64,000 nt of DNA. Source: Stichopus chloronotus. Its lineage: Eukaryota; Echinodermata; Holothuroidea; Aspidochirotida; Stichopodidae. The notes under the pieces were generated by a model, which saw only the letters and a program-made list of their open reading frames with translations, ran no database searches and had not been told where the DNA came from. A program made the position numbers and the translations under genes. The stretch spans positions 14,032,825-14,096,824 of the forward strand of contig CM037841.1 of assembly GCA_021234535.1 (NCBI GenBank), written 5' to 3'. This document shows, in pieces, positions 12,401 through 21,934 of the stretch (positions are counted from its first letter, which is position 1; the number at the start of each line of letters is the position of its first letter).

Positions 12401-12698
12401 CAATTCTTCCTGCAGTGAGCCACCTAGTTCTACTGATTCCGATAGCATCGGCTTTCACTGGATGAGAAACTTTCTATTGAACAAGAAATGGAAACTTCAG
12501 GCCGCAAGTGACGAGAGACTTTACGACGCACTCCTGGCTGACTTTGTCAGATTTTGTTCCAACGATGAATGCAGATTAGAGGACGCCATTCACGAAATGA
12601 TGACAGAACCGACAAAAGAGGATGATGTTGAAGAGTTGGTTACCATCCCTGAGATGGATCAGAACAAAGAAGACCAACAAGAAGAGGAGCATGCTTAG
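139..12698 (+). CDS. DEPDC5: DEPDC5/Iml1, GATOR1 subunit (3' half of gene, 14 exons)
   Basis: DEPDC5 is the GATOR1 subunit that, with NPRL2 and NPRL3, acts on Rag GTPases at the lysosome to switch off mTORC1 when amino acids are low. Joined exons are 139-285, 2785-2886, 3299-3495, 4409-4501, 4824-4915, 5156-5345, 5600-5797, 7018-7250, 7730-7868, 8903-9014, 10111-10212, 10545-10711, 11207-11394 and 12137-12698. All phases agree, giving about 839 codons and a TAG stop. Recognisable family blocks in order are VDWRSLTATA/PVTTDFFPD, TFHKLTL, KFW..YLLLP, the DEP-domain stretch FISYDAVHWVMEHLE, YGYYLYYI, and the C-terminal RFGFVPNHTIGYNP and YIHVTG motifs. The human protein is about 1600 aa, so roughly the N-terminal half (NTD, SABA) lies upstream. 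No frameshift or internal stop is seen. The next gene starts about 10 kb downstream on the same strand. SZT2 was considered and dropped because it lacks this DEP block. Confidence 0.93.
770..2430. repeat. inverted array of ~170-bp degenerate units in a DEPDC5 intron
   Basis: Related units carry the signature GGnCC..., then ATGGGCC..., GGTCCA..., GAAATTCTGCA... and CTTACAGAT. Direct-orientation units start near 811, 947 and 1129. Reverse-complement units lie in about 2160-2385, where GGGCCATAGGGTCCAC and TTTCATAAAGTGGG mirror them. The two arms are separated by a later insertion at 1205-1989. The arrangement looks like a palindromic or head-to-head repeat array in the 2.5-kb intron. Confidence 0.6.
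1205..1989. mobile_element. non-autonomous DNA transposon, CAGGGATGA ends
   Basis: The left end reads CAGGGATGA (1205-1213) and the right end TCATCCCTG (1981-1989), a perfect 9-bp terminal inverted repeat. Both sides are flanked by ATAGA (1200-1204 and 1990-1994), a probable 5-bp target duplication. Just inside each end are clusters of the octamer GGACGACC and its complement (1224-1300; 1896-1965). There is no transposase reading frame; the 113-aa open frame inside has no recognisable domain. The superfamily is not assigned: CAGGG ends recall hAT, but the 8-bp duplication expected of hAT is not seen. Confidence 0.7.
2785..2886 (+). CDS. DEPDC5: DEPDC5 exon
   Basis: The acceptor follows a long CT-rich tract ending TCCTCAG, and the donor is GTAATT. 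The translation includes the WGITGEQAWSPYLQT block that leads directly into the next exon's G-VDWRSLT, as in animal DEPDC5. Phase 1 on both sides. Confidence 0.9.
3299..3495 (+). CDS. DEPDC5: DEPDC5 exon, SHEN-region core
   Basis: It encodes VDWRSLTATACFPVTTDFFPD followed later by IYELIYQRLIQ. This is the most diagnostic stretch for the DEPDC5/Iml1 family before the DEP domain. The donor is GTATAG and the exon ends in phase 0. Confidence 0.95.
4409..4501 (+). CDS. DEPDC5: DEPDC5 exon
   Basis: It encodes DFQLVILPERDL... after acceptor ATCACAG and before donor GTAAAA, phase 0 on both sides. It continues the QRLIQ-x-FQL pattern seen in the family (human QRLMQGYQIIV). Confidence 0.88.
4824..4915 (+). 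CDS. DEPDC5: DEPDC5 exon
   Basis: It encodes SCGTTFHKLTLNEELRNITV followed by VRYISR. The GxTFHK motif is conserved in DEPDC5. Donor GTGAGT; ends in phase 2. Confidence 0.92.
5156..5345 (+). CDS. DEPDC5: DEPDC5 exon
   Basis: The required phase (AG + G) and homology choose the acceptor in ATAAAG at 5155; the frame upstream has a TAA at 5151. It encodes HINPGMKTRMAYHYNLF and then EDDWNYRDNYIC, matching the family's IHYTYSL and KWNYLDQYIC. Donor GTAAAT, phase 0. Confidence 0.9.
5600..5797 (+). CDS. DEPDC5: DEPDC5 exon
   Basis: It encodes KLKFWSSTYLLLPTC and then FLKFAEILNKKRAQ, aligned with the family's LKFWRTRFLLLPAC and FVRFVEGLNRIRRR. Acceptor CACATAG, donor GTATGA, phase 0 on both sides. 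Confidence 0.93.
5860..6230 (+). pseudogene. decayed 3' end of a non-LTR retrotransposon (LINE) ORF
   Basis: From 5922 the frame reads LVKRSRLSWMGDVLRKEDEP and then VEVNGMRGKMKG. This is the familiar C-terminal tail after the reverse transcriptase of many LINEs (R-L-x-W-x-G-H-V-x-R ... G-x-R-x-x-G-R-P). Two in-frame TGA codons break it (near 6037 and 6122). It is followed directly by an (ATG)n tract that may be its 3' tail. It sits inside a DEPDC5 intron. Confidence 0.65.
6231..6475. repeat. (GAT/ATG/GGT)n trinucleotide microsatellite
   Basis: About 245 bp of ATG/GAT units with scattered GGT variants. It accounts for the poly-Met, poly-His and poly-Ile open frames found on both strands here, which are not genes. 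Confidence 0.97.
7018..7250 (+). CDS. DEPDC5: DEPDC5 exon, Ser/Thr-rich linker before DEP domain
   Basis: Acceptor TCAACAG, donor GTAAGT. It encodes a disordered Ser/Thr/Pro-rich linker (TPTSTSSSQSPSLSTTQ) that ends VIAMAMKDE, aligned with the family's LEAMKHP just before the DEP domain. Ends in phase 2. Confidence 0.9.
7730..7868 (+). CDS. DEPDC5: DEPDC5 exon, DEP domain first part
   Basis: It encodes ENSGLTVISSEQKN and then HAFISYDAVHWVMEHLENNP, the DEP-domain helix region with the conserved H-W-V/L. Acceptor CATACAG, donor GTGAGT, phase 0 end. Confidence 0.95.
8903..9014 (+). CDS. DEPDC5: DEPDC5 exon, DEP domain second part
   Basis: Acceptor CTTTACAG, donor GTAATA. It encodes MLLQLKHIQPVF and then FLYGYYLYYIS, matching the family's FIYGFYFYKI at the end of the DEP fold. 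Ends in phase 1. Confidence 0.92.
9567..9817 (-). repeat. ~300-bp dispersed repeat, copy on - strand
   Basis: Its reverse complement matches 12969-13275 and 45191-45510. Shared landmarks are TGTGGACACAGAATGATA near one end, ATAAGTTTCTCAC, and ATGCCATGTTGGTG at the other. It lies in a DEPDC5 intron. No coding potential is seen. Confidence 0.8.
10111..10212 (+). CDS. DEPDC5: DEPDC5 exon
   Basis: Acceptor GCACCTAAG, donor GTATGC, phase 1 on both sides. It encodes a linker with EVEDVWFEAACIPP, in the place of the family's FQRKWFEVAFV segment. Conservation is weak, but phase and position fit. Confidence 0.8.
10545..10711 (+). CDS. DEPDC5: DEPDC5 exon, C-terminal domain
   Basis: Acceptor CCCTCAG, donor GTAATT. 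It encodes EFEVSNSSHNKGFWRCQLGF and then FELELQWVTPTPVALNE, aligned with the family's LDVDVNNRTDRLEW and FEIKLHWMAVTAAVL. Ends in phase 0. Confidence 0.93.
11207..11394 (+). CDS. DEPDC5: DEPDC5 exon, C-terminal domain
   Basis: Acceptor CATTTAG, donor GTGGGT. It encodes VLNWARRVFPFGLHLVPTNT, then EPLYIPVKI and IQKKILAR, matching the family pattern (W-x-R-x-A...G-F-x-L-V-P; PLRAQLFIPL). Ends in phase 2. Confidence 0.93.
12137..12698 (+). CDS. DEPDC5: DEPDC5 terminal exon with stop
   Basis: Acceptor TTTGAAG. The split Arg codon is completed and RFGFVPNHTIGYNP follows, then EYIHVTGHAYV, a Ser-rich loop, and FHWMRNFLLNKKWK...LLADFVRFC, matching the human C-terminus (YIHVTGTVFLQL; YNWAYNTMLTKTW; LLKDFTDFC). 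The TAG stop is at 12696-12698. An acidic tail (about 25 residues rich in E/D) extends beyond where the human protein ends. Confidence 0.95.
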
Positions 12699-14420
12699 CT
12701 TTTATTACTCATACCTGCTGCTGAGATAGTCTGCCTCATCTCATACTTATTTATTATGATAAGAATTTTGGAACCTGAGAGTAACTTAACCACCTAACCA
12801 GCCAGTGGGCATCTTTTTCCTTCCTTCCACATAGACTCTACTTGCATTCAATTCCAAGGCATTTGTACCTGATCATTAGTGCGCAACTTTTTTTTGTAGA
12901 AGATCAGACCTTGTCTTTAGGATCCTGAACTAGGTCATGATTAGATTGGGAAATATTGTGTTTGTTTTACAGAAAAATAATCATACATTTAAAACCAGTC
13001 TTTATGGACACAGAATGATAAATTGCTCAAAATAATCCACATAGTGACCTTCTTTTCAAGTAATAAGTTTCCCACAGAGGGAAATGCAGTTTTTTGTTGC
13101 TCAAGAATAATTTTTTTCATGCAAACTTTCAAGAACTTTTAAACGATGCATCTTCTGTAACTCATCCTAGGGTGGTGTTTTGAGGAGGTGAAGCTATTAC
13201 TGGTATTTAGTGGAAATACCGAATCGTTTAACAGTGATGATTAAAGCTGTTTGTTTGCATGCCATGTTGGTGCCGTAGACGTAACGCTGGGTTTGAAAAT
13301 GGATCTTTGTGGACGAAAGCTTGTGTAAAACCTGACATCACATCTTATTGAATTAACCCACTCTGAACTTAAATACTTTATCAGTGATGATTAATCCACG
13401 AAGTATACTACAGGCTATGGAACATAATGATAGTGATGTGTCGTGGGAGGGTCAGAATGGTTCAGGGTCAGAATGATTGTGGGTCTTTTGAATAACAAGA
13501 AACTTCACAATCATCTAAGATATGTGCCATTAAGTTACCTTGAAGGTAGAATGTCCTCTCATGCAGATTACAACTGAGGCTGCATTAGATATGAGACTGC
13601 TAGGATGATGGTCCCCTGCAAGGAGAGAAACTTGTCTGATAAAATTACTTTCAGCTCTGCTGGTCAAGTCCAGAGATGGTGAACACCCTTCCAGAATGAA
13701 TCTCAAGCTTTAGAAGACCAGTGCAACTTGAACTGTTTAACCTCTTAATTGTCTTATCATGATGTTCTCGGCGTTTTTGTAAAAACAAAAGTCCTGCATT
13801 TTCCAAAAATACCCTTTGCGGTTTTTAAGTTAAGATTATTGTTCAGTGAACCTGGTTTATGGAATATGTTTTGATGATCCTGGTTTATCGAATGTGTTTT
13901 TCAACCAAAATACAAAACATACTGCTTTGTAATCTGTTATGACAGACTATTAACCTATTGGTTAAGATCATAAGTTGTAATTACAGATAAATATTTTTTT
14001 TCTGGCACTAATGTGCATCCATACAGAACAAAATTTATTGAAAATGAGAGTTGATTGCAACAAATTCAAGAATTTTAAGAACATCCAATCCCAAAATACG
14101 TGTCTATGGTACACCCAAAGCCTTAGCCTGCAGTCTTGTTTTTCATGGAAAATGAATGTTAGGCAATAAACATTGTATCATTTTGAGAAGGTCCCACAGT
14201 CAATAAGGGATATGTGAAAATGAAATGTCCGTTAAATTTTAAACATTGTAGAAACAGGTGAAAGTAATTCAAAGAAAAGTAAATATATTTTTCAATTGAT
14301 TCCATGAAACAATATACTGTCCACTCGAGTCTGCATGCAACGTGGAAATGTTAACTGTCACAGTGATTCATATTTTTGGAGGGGATTTCCAAAATGTTAA
14401 ATTAAGGCAAATGAATAAAG
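12699..14420 (+). other. DEPDC5 3' flank / probable 3' UTR
   Basis: There is no further open frame. AATAAA hexamers at 14165-14170 and 14414-14419 are candidate polyadenylation signals, so the untranslated region could be about 1.5-1.7 kb. A dispersed repeat at 12969-13275 lies inside. The transcript end is not proven. Confidence 0.45.
12969..13275 (+). repeat. ~300-bp dispersed repeat, copy in DEPDC5 3' flank
   Basis: Matches 45191-45510 in the same orientation and 9567-9817 in the opposite one. If the DEPDC5 transcript extends to the AATAAA at 14165, this copy is transcribed in its 3' UTR. Confidence 0.8.
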
Positions 14421-14757
14421 AATGATGTTTGCATTGCTTGAGTACTGAAAAGTGAAAAAACAAACACAGGGATACCGAATTTCCTGTTATTCGACGTTGG
14501 AACATTTTATGAGCTCCAATTGTTGTTTTGGGTAGAGGCAAAATAGCGCGAGGGATTATGGCAAGGTGGAAAATGTGGGAAACTGCGGAAAAGTTTCTGA
14601 CTTATAATTGGACATGCAGTTTTGATAATTGAGTACACATGTGTATATACTGTGCATCAAAGCAGTTAACGGCAGGGGAGGAGAGGTTTACAAATTCGCC
14701 TGTGGTGAAGGGGGTTGAAAAGGATGTTGAGGGCGAGGTATAGACGGATGTTTCTGG

Positions 14758-15085
14758 ACAGTTGGCTTGGTGGTTAGAGTGCCCGTCTTGTAATCTTTGG
14801 GTCCCGAATCAAATCCCGACTGAACCACTTCGAGAATTTCTGGGGATTCAAATTTGGCTTGTTCAGTAAAGCTGTATACATTGGTGCTATGGGATTTATT
14901 GGGGTTCCTGTTATGAGATTTAGGTCTTGTCTACATCAAATTTTTCGATAAAGCTGATTTGCTGCTGAGCTGGACAGATCTTCACGTTACCCCTTCCAGC
15001 TTCTGGGAAACTTTGTGGCTAAAGACTGGGGGATATACACTCTTGTCTGTTGGATGGAAACGTTAAATGGTGGGGGGGGGGGAGT
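14758..15085 (+). mobile_element. tRNA-derived SINE-like element
   Basis: A tRNA-like head has an A-box-like TGGCTTGGTGG (14763-14773) and a degenerate B box, CGAATCAAATCCC (14805-14817). It is followed by about 250 bp of body ending in TTGGATGGAAACGTTAAATGG (15051-15070), a type of SINE 3' tail (GGATG-x-x-ACGTTAAA) common in invertebrates. No intact tRNA cloverleaf is apparent. Confidence 0.6.
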
Positions 15086-16639
15086 CCCTGGAGCAGGTTT
15101 GAGGTGCATTGGCGATTGTCTGGTTTCACCTCTGGCTGGTTATCATCTGGACACTTAACGAAAAAAGTAGTCGAATCTCGCCGTTGCAGTTCACGATCAA
15201 CATGGTATAAAGGGTCCTTAATGAGCCCATATGAGCTTCCAGATCCTCGAACTTTCAGATTAAATGATATTATTTTCCCTACCCCTAAACCGAAAGAACG
15301 GATCCCCATCCCTGCAGTTCGGCTCCCTTTTACTGATTTTTTGTCGATAGTCGTACTTTTGTTGAAAATTGAAATGAGTAACTCTTTACGAATTACGAGA
15401 GCGTATGTGGCGTTCGATTTACTACTGAGGAGATCGACCTTCACGTACTTTCTTGTACATGGTTATGAGTTACACGTTGCAATTTTCGAGAGAAAAAAGT
15501 TTGGTGTAAGGACAGCAAAAGGGGATGGAACCCACTTGTCGGCGGGTGGGTGGGTGTAGATGTTTCTGCAGATCTAGGGTTCGGTAGTGGGCCTACACTT
15601 GTGCAAGTGATTTGTTATTGCTTGCATTGCTCCAAACACAAATACGAGTGTTTCATTCGTCAAGACCGTCAGATCGTAATAACCTCATAAAAGCTTTCTT
15701 TTGTCCTTAGAATTCCTCACATTTGACAAGAATTTGGTAATTTTGAAGTTGATTTACGGTGAAAAAGCTTGATCATAATCAATGATGTAATTAAAATATA
15801 CAAAAATCATGTTATGTGTAGGCTAGCTATGGTCAAAAAGAGAAAATGGATATAGATAAAATAAAAACAATTGAAGTGATGACATATTTCATGAATTTCG
15901 TGCATTAGCCCCTCCCCCCCCCCCCCCCCAGCTATAATGTAATGCGGGTTTGTAACTTCCCTCCGCGAAGTTCAAAGGTTCTCTAAGTGGCCAATTGATT
16001 AAAAAAGGTTAGCCAACTCTGGTTTAAACATCCAACAGTTTTGCTTACCAAACTGGATTTATATTTCAAATACGAGGTTTTAGGGTTTTTCAGTCGTGGT
16101 ATGACTGCCCCAGCGACGGGTATTTAACTTGAATGTAAACAACCCAGATAATTCCCGTTACCGTAGAGAGGGAGAGAGATGTCAGAACAGAAAATCCAGA
16201 GGGATGCCCGATTTGATTTAGCGATCAGAGTTCCATTTATTTGTTGATTCGACTGGCACATAAGTTCACGGAGATGATTAAATCAGAGAGAAAGTCGTCA
16301 TACAGTTCAGTTACAGGACGATGACAAAGAAGAGGAAAGCGAGGAGAGATACGATGACACAGGCCTACATAGTGTACAAAGAGAGACGTTTAAACTTTTG
16401 ATCACATAGTTGATTCATATTTCATCTTCATTTTAATTTGATTTATATTAGTCACATACTATTTGGTAAGACGTTGCTGCAGTCCTGTGTGTCCTATGTG
16501 CACTTGACGTGCATATTCTAACGCAATACTATGTTGAGGTTCGATTAAAACGAGATATTTTCTGCGTTAGCGAACCCCACCCTTCCCCCCCCCCCCCAAA
16601 AAAAAAAAAAACACTTTTGCCGGCGACCCCGAAACTAAA

Positions 16640-16770
16640 CAGTGAGGTAACCAAAAATTTCTGGAAGATACCTGAATTACAATTGTTCATAGAACAAGGG
16701 ATCATCACTCCAAAGGATTGTTCCTACAACATCATGCATTCAGCCTCCGGAGGTGATCTCATTGAGCTCC
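16640..16770 (+). pseudogene. unidentified coding-like fragment
   Basis: An open stretch reads VTKNFWKIPELQLFIEQGII and then TPKDCSYNIMHSASGGDLI, followed by a GTAATC possible donor after CTCCATG. Its composition looks more protein-like than its surroundings, but I do not recognise the family. It could be an exon of an unseen gene or part of a transposon. Confidence 0.25.
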
Positions 16771-18059
16771 ATGGTAATCTACAGGCATCATTGACTATAT
16801 CTCTATAACTACAGACTATATCTTTCAACCTTTTTTTTTTTTAATTTGGTCCAAGTCCGTACAGGCGATGTGGTACAATAAAGTCGTTTATCACAAACCT
16901 TGGAACTGCTCTTGATATACGTGTGGTATTTCTTATTTTGTTTATAAAGTAGTGGAAACGTAAATAGTTTGTTGGCTGGAAGGTAACACTCCTCAATCGC
17001 GGCCTACATTTTTGTGCATACTCCACGCTGCTTTGTCAAACTTTGATATTGGAAAAAGTTGAATGAATGAATGGATGCTTACGTAATTGTGCAATGACAA
17101 AATAGGGACAAATAGTTATCTTGATTATTCCTGCCACAAAATCGTTACTATGCGAAGATGTCCAAGAGGACTCCTATCACTGGTAGCCGGTTATATGGAA
17201 AGCCTTTTTAACATTTAATCAGAAATTTCAGATATCTCACATTGTGCGTTATTGTAGATATCTAAATTTAAATTCAAGATAGTTCACCATGCACCTAAAC
17301 GTCCCAAAAAGGCCCTTCTGAGCCCCATTTGGGATAGCATCATAAATATTTAAAACAATGATGGGACAGTTCGTTAGTAAGCTTACGTTTACCAACATTG
17401 AGCTTGAGAAGAAATGAAAATGTAGTAGGCTGGGTTAATACGTGTTTTCTTGGGCTGGAGTTGGTACCCAGTTGGTCTGTCTTTACTGAACGTTTTCTCA
17501 ATAGGTGGTGAGTCATTACTTATTCATGCATTGTAAAATGACTTTCAGCCTGTTGATATGAGGTAAATACTGAACAAGTGGGCTTCAATGGACCTGAGTC
17601 GTGGGGTGCAATTTTAAGTCCCAAGAAGGACCGTGCATGTTGGGATTCAGCTTGGCTATTTTAACAAACGAGGCGTATGAGGTGAGATAGTTCTTTATTA
17701 ATTCGTTTACATGGGCCAACGCTGCTTACCAACAGTCGTCCTCAGAACTATGAATTAAAGGTAAACATTTGCGGACTTTACTTTGTTAAGATCTGCACTG
17801 GACTTGGATCTATAGACCGATCTATCCTCATATGATACATTGAGTATAATCCGGTCAGCACTCTTCAAAAGTTTTTTTTTTTTCTATTACCTTCAATATT
17901 TTCTTTCGTACTCCATATAAGAATCCAATAAACTATAAACTAGTCAAGGTAAACTATGTCCATTAAAATACCAAATGCAAGTTTTTATATCAATATATAG
18001 CCTGATCCTCAGAGAAAGTGCTTATCTTGAGCTAACAGTCTTTTACACATGATTGACGT

Positions 18060-18275
18060 CGCATGTCATATTTGATGATATCCTTAAATCATATTAAAGG
18101 TATCTGTAAGTAACGATTCATGACCTCATATTTTATGACATCATTAATTCGAATGAAAGATATCTTTAAATCAGGTGGAATTAACGATATCTGATGTCAT
18201 GTTTGCAAATATTATCAATGTATTTACAGATACCTTGAAATGTCTTTTTGATATCATTAATTCAACTAATGATCA
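18060..18275. repeat. GATATC-type degenerate repeats, left arm
   Basis: Repeated fragments of the form GATATC-x-TTAAATCA / GGTATCTGTAA / GATATCTTTAAATCA and GATATCATTAATTCA lie inside the left end of the composite region, mirroring the right-arm array at 21935-22435 but more diverged. Confidence 0.6.
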
Positions 18276-18430
18276 GGCAAGTGCCATCTGGGGATCTCTT
18301 CTGGTGGGCTCCACTCCAGCTGATGGTGGAGCTCCGCATATAGAGTCCTGTCCACGCGGTGCACCCAAAACTGACTACTCCTTCAGGACAGAACCTCAAA
18401 TTCCGCAGAAAAACCTGGATAGCCGCATGG
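18276..18430 (+). pseudogene. possible captured exon, GMC-oxidoreductase-like
   Basis: An open frame reads PRGAPKTDYSFRTEPQIPQK followed by NLDSRM, and stops at an in-frame GTATGT donor (18429). Choline-dehydrogenase/GMC oxidoreductases have a D-W/Y-x-F/Y-x-T-E-P-Q motif followed by an Asn-Arg stretch in the same spacing. The FAD-binding Gly motif before it and the PRG-x-x-x-GGSS motif after it are not present, so this would be one orphan exon. Its position inside the composite element suggests capture. The match is short and uncertain. Confidence 0.3.
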
Positions 18431-18635
18431 TATGTCTTACCTGTGACTATAGGTAATAGTACGTGTCCCCAATCATTAGACCCTGCGCGTTCACCATCTG
18501 TGTATAGCTGAATAAAAGTTGAGAATCCGCGTTGAGGATTTTGAACCAGTCTCCGTGGGACTTTTCTCTAGAAATCCACTGTATGATTTAGTCTTTTTCA
18601 TAGATTATTTCTCAAATGCCATGATACCAGTATAT

Positions 18636-19570
18636 TGTAACGTTTGCCCGAGCCAGTCGTGTGGTGAGGAATCAGGTCGGTGAAGGGGTAGGGGGAAGGG
18701 CGAGAGCCTAGAGAGGTAGGGGCTGGATGACACCGATGAAAATAAATAAGTACACTAACAGAGCATGTAAGGTTTAGAAAATATAATTGAAGACATCACC
18801 ACTGTCGCAATACCAAGCAAATGAGGTGATAAAATAACTCAACAAATTAATAAACAGCAAGTGCAGTAAGCCAATACTCATGCTCTGCTATCGCAGCTAA
18901 CTAAACTACGCGGCGTAAACAGTACATTGTAGTGTCAGGCATTGCCACTAAACCTCAGCGGCTGAAACGCAGCGCAGCTGAAAGCGAGAAGCCAAAGCTC
19001 AGCGGCTAAAACGCAGCGCGGCTGAGACTCAGCAGCTAAACCCAGCGCAGCTGAAACTCAGCAGCGTTGAAGATAAATTCGACGCAGCTCAACATACGCA
19101 ACGCAGCTGAGAGTCAGCAGCGTAAATACTACGCAGCGCAAACCGCTCTACTAATAAGTCAAAAATAAACTAAGTCCCTAAAAATCGCCCATCAACAGAT
19201 GGATAAAAATTCGGCATAGATCCTGCCTGGCAACAGTGTACAAGTACACCCTAAACTACTGAATACAATCACGCCGTACATGGCAATATAAAGCACCCCG
19301 TTATCGTGTAAAATCCCACACAAAACAAATTACTGTGTAAAGTCCTATGCAAGCAAACTGACCAATTACGGCACCCCAAGCTAGATTGACGTACACAAAG
19401 GTCTAATCACAAGATGGTCAAGTATCTTATCCCGTATTACGTAAGCAAACTAACCCCGCCTCACTGTCTGGGCGAACCTCGCTACTCCCCTCTCGGGGGA
19501 ACAAAGCCGACCTTGTGAACCGGAAGCTTGCAAACTCTGGCATTCAGCCCTGAATCACCACCCCGCTACA
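18636..19570. mobile_element. possible solo LTR
   Basis: The segment starts TGTAACG and ends CGCTACA, the TG...CA form of LTRs, and is much richer in GC than its flanks. No matching flanking target duplication or second LTR was found, so this is a weak call. Confidence 0.3.
18945..19145. repeat. AGC-rich degenerate minisatellite
   Basis: About 200 bp of irregular units built from CAGCGCAGCTGAAA, CTCAGCAGC and CTCAGCGGCTAAAACG. It is locally GC-rich in an AT-rich region, with many CAGCTG palindromes. Confidence 0.85.
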
Positions 19571-20496
19571 CTTACGAGCACAAATCTCAGAATACGGTTT
19601 TTCCTTGAAATACCACATTGCCTGCACGTAAAAGCATACAATTAGTTAAGATAAGCTGTTCAAGTGGAGGAATCTGAATATACGAGAAAGACAGCCGTTT
19701 TCTCGTAACAATATTAATTAAGGCTGTGTACAAGCAGCCTAGAACACACTCGAACGCTGTTTCCGGCTATCGGGGGACTTTGTAAAACCCAAAATTTTCT
19801 CGTATGCGGGAGGGGGGGGGGTTGCCTAAGGTTACATTGCCCATGAATATAAAAGTAAAACCAAAATTGTTCAAAAAGCATCATATTAACTGCAACTTTA
19901 AATTTTGATTTTAAAACGGTGATGTCGTTACAGGGGTTGCAAAATGTTCCCCCCCCCCCCCGGTGATATGAGTCGTTTGTTACACCAAAAGTTTCTACAC
20001 TCCCCGCCACCGAACGGTTATGGCGTTCCGCTTAGACAGTCTCTGTGATAAATCTCACTCAATGTATAGACCCAAACTTGTCAGTCCTAAGATTGTCCCC
20101 CTCCCCACCCCACACCCTTTGCCAAAATTATCTGCAGTGCTGTTGACCCGAGATTCGTGAAAAATAAAATATAAAGGAAATACTGAAAAACAAAATCTGA
20201 GAACTTTTTGTGTTCAGCAATTTCAATTTGGTAATTTTTATCTGGTTATTTTTTATCATTTTGCATATGCTCATCATTTTTTTTATTGCGGTAAGCATAT
20301 TATTGCAAATGAAAGCGGAAATAATGACTGCTTACGTCCCCCTTACCAGTCTGGGAAATGCCATTTCAGGCTGTCTGAGAGGCCCTAAATCTCCCTCCAC
20401 GAACTTACCTACATTTAGCAACCCTGTGATTGCTCTCCCAACGCCCTTCCAGAAAATAATGCATGTGCCATTCGGATCAGTCCAGCTTCTGCACTT

Positions 20497-21210
20497 AGTG
20501 GCGGCACCAGGATTTTATATGTGGGAGGACAAATAGAGAGGAAAAGAAACTGTTGGGGAGGGCAGACATTTCGGGGTCTTAGGGCACCTGGTGGGGTCCA
20601 TAGACAAAGCCCTGGTAGAAATCCAAGGGGCAAGCTACCAGAAGATCTGAGGTTTTAGCATACCTCTGGGTGAAAATTAAAATCTGAGAATAGGTATAAT
20701 TTTGTTCGAAGTGCATCAGTAAACGTAAAGATTCCAAACGATTATAATTTCTTCGCCTATTCTTCTCCTCGTAGTTGACAAGATGAGAATTTAGTACCTC
20801 TCATGTGGAAGAGTCCCAGTGGGAGTCCAAGGGGGAAAGTCCCCCCTCGAAACTCTGAGTTTTTGGAATATTTCTGGGTGAAAAATTAATTGTCAGGATA
20901 GTAAATTTCAAACATGAAAAGTTTCCACCTCTGGGTTCCAGATGTAAAGTCTGTTGGGGGTTCATGGGACGAAGCTCCTGGAAGCTCCGAGGTTTCAGCG
21001 TATGTATTAGTGAAAAGTCTCATGGATTTCCCACAACTGCAGGAGGGCAGGTACATGCAAAATTATAAGTATAAACAGGAAATAGGCATATACATGTATG
21101 CATTTGTCAGGTTGTTTCAACTGAGTGGAGAGGGACAACTAGGGAAAAGTTTCTGACTGGGGGAAATGCCAGACAACCCCCCCCCCCCTTCTTTGGTGCC
21201 GTCACCTCCT
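20497..21210. mobile_element. probable transposon with internal ~110-bp units
   Basis: The left edge has TAGTGGCGGCACCA (20496-20509) and the right edge TGGTGCCGTCACCT (about 21196-21209), an imperfect inverted pair. Inside are three diverged units starting near 20588, 20815 and 20930, each with GGGGTCCA/GGGAGTCCA, an AAAGCCCC/AAAGTCCC block, GGAAGCTCC..., and then TTCTGGGTGAAAA(T)TTAA. No clear target duplication is seen. Confidence 0.45.
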
Positions 21211-21934
21211 GCCTACATCAGTGCCACGCTCACTTCCAGGATCAAGTAAAGCCCACGTAATCTTGAAATCATTTGGGGGAAACTTAATATCTTTACCCCC
21301 CCCCCCACCTGGAAAATGTCCGAGCTACCCCACTGTGAAAAATGCTTGTCGGCAACACTCTTCTTGGCAATTCCATGAGAAGGTTCTCTGTGTTTTCCAT
21401 GACTGTGTGCAGCTGATTTCCGGTCATGACACACGATTGAATGCTGTATTGTTCGGTTGGTTATTATTATCATAAAACACGAGACTATGTGTAATCCAAT
21501 CTTGTGTTACGATACCTGATCCTTCTCTGCGCGGCTAAGCTTTTAAAGTGGGTATATATACAATTGAATGAGCTCCCCCAGTGTGAAATGGAATAATCAC
21601 ATTTCCGTGTATTTGATTGGTCTATAGTCCATTTCTCTACGCGTTGAAACCAATGCGACATGTGACCAGTGGGGCATGCACCGTACAGAGGTACTTAGTA
21701 TATTACCTATGTTGAACCCATGCGAAGCCCTTGGCTACTCAGTATAAGTCTTCATCTGAAGTGAAGGTTAGGCCTAGCCTATGTCAAAGGTTAAGTTTTG
21801 TAATAGCAGCAAAAAGTGTAACCTTTAATTATTATAATATATGCGACACTAGTTGACCTATCAGAATTGGCTGACAGTATACATACGTAAATTGAACATG
21901 GTGTCGGCGGAATCTCAGCCTCTTTAATTGAATT

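Larger units (their letters stand above)
14421..17182. other. intergenic, no confident gene
   Basis: AT-rich sequence with poly-G/C runs (15067-15080, 15909-15929, 16585-16598), a tRNA-derived SINE-like unit at 14758-15085 and a small coding-like fragment at 16640-16770. A 169-codon open frame at 15050-15559 begins at the end of the SINE and has no recognisable domain. Nothing else is seen. Confidence 0.6.

Noticed and set aside
15050..15559. 169-codon + strand and 141-codon - strand open frames
   Set aside because: They overlap the SINE tail and a poly-G run, show no domain or motif, and the two strands' frames mirror each other.
18636..19570. A full LTR retrotransposon
   Set aside because: No second LTR, primer-binding site, or gag/pol frame was found; at most a solo LTR.
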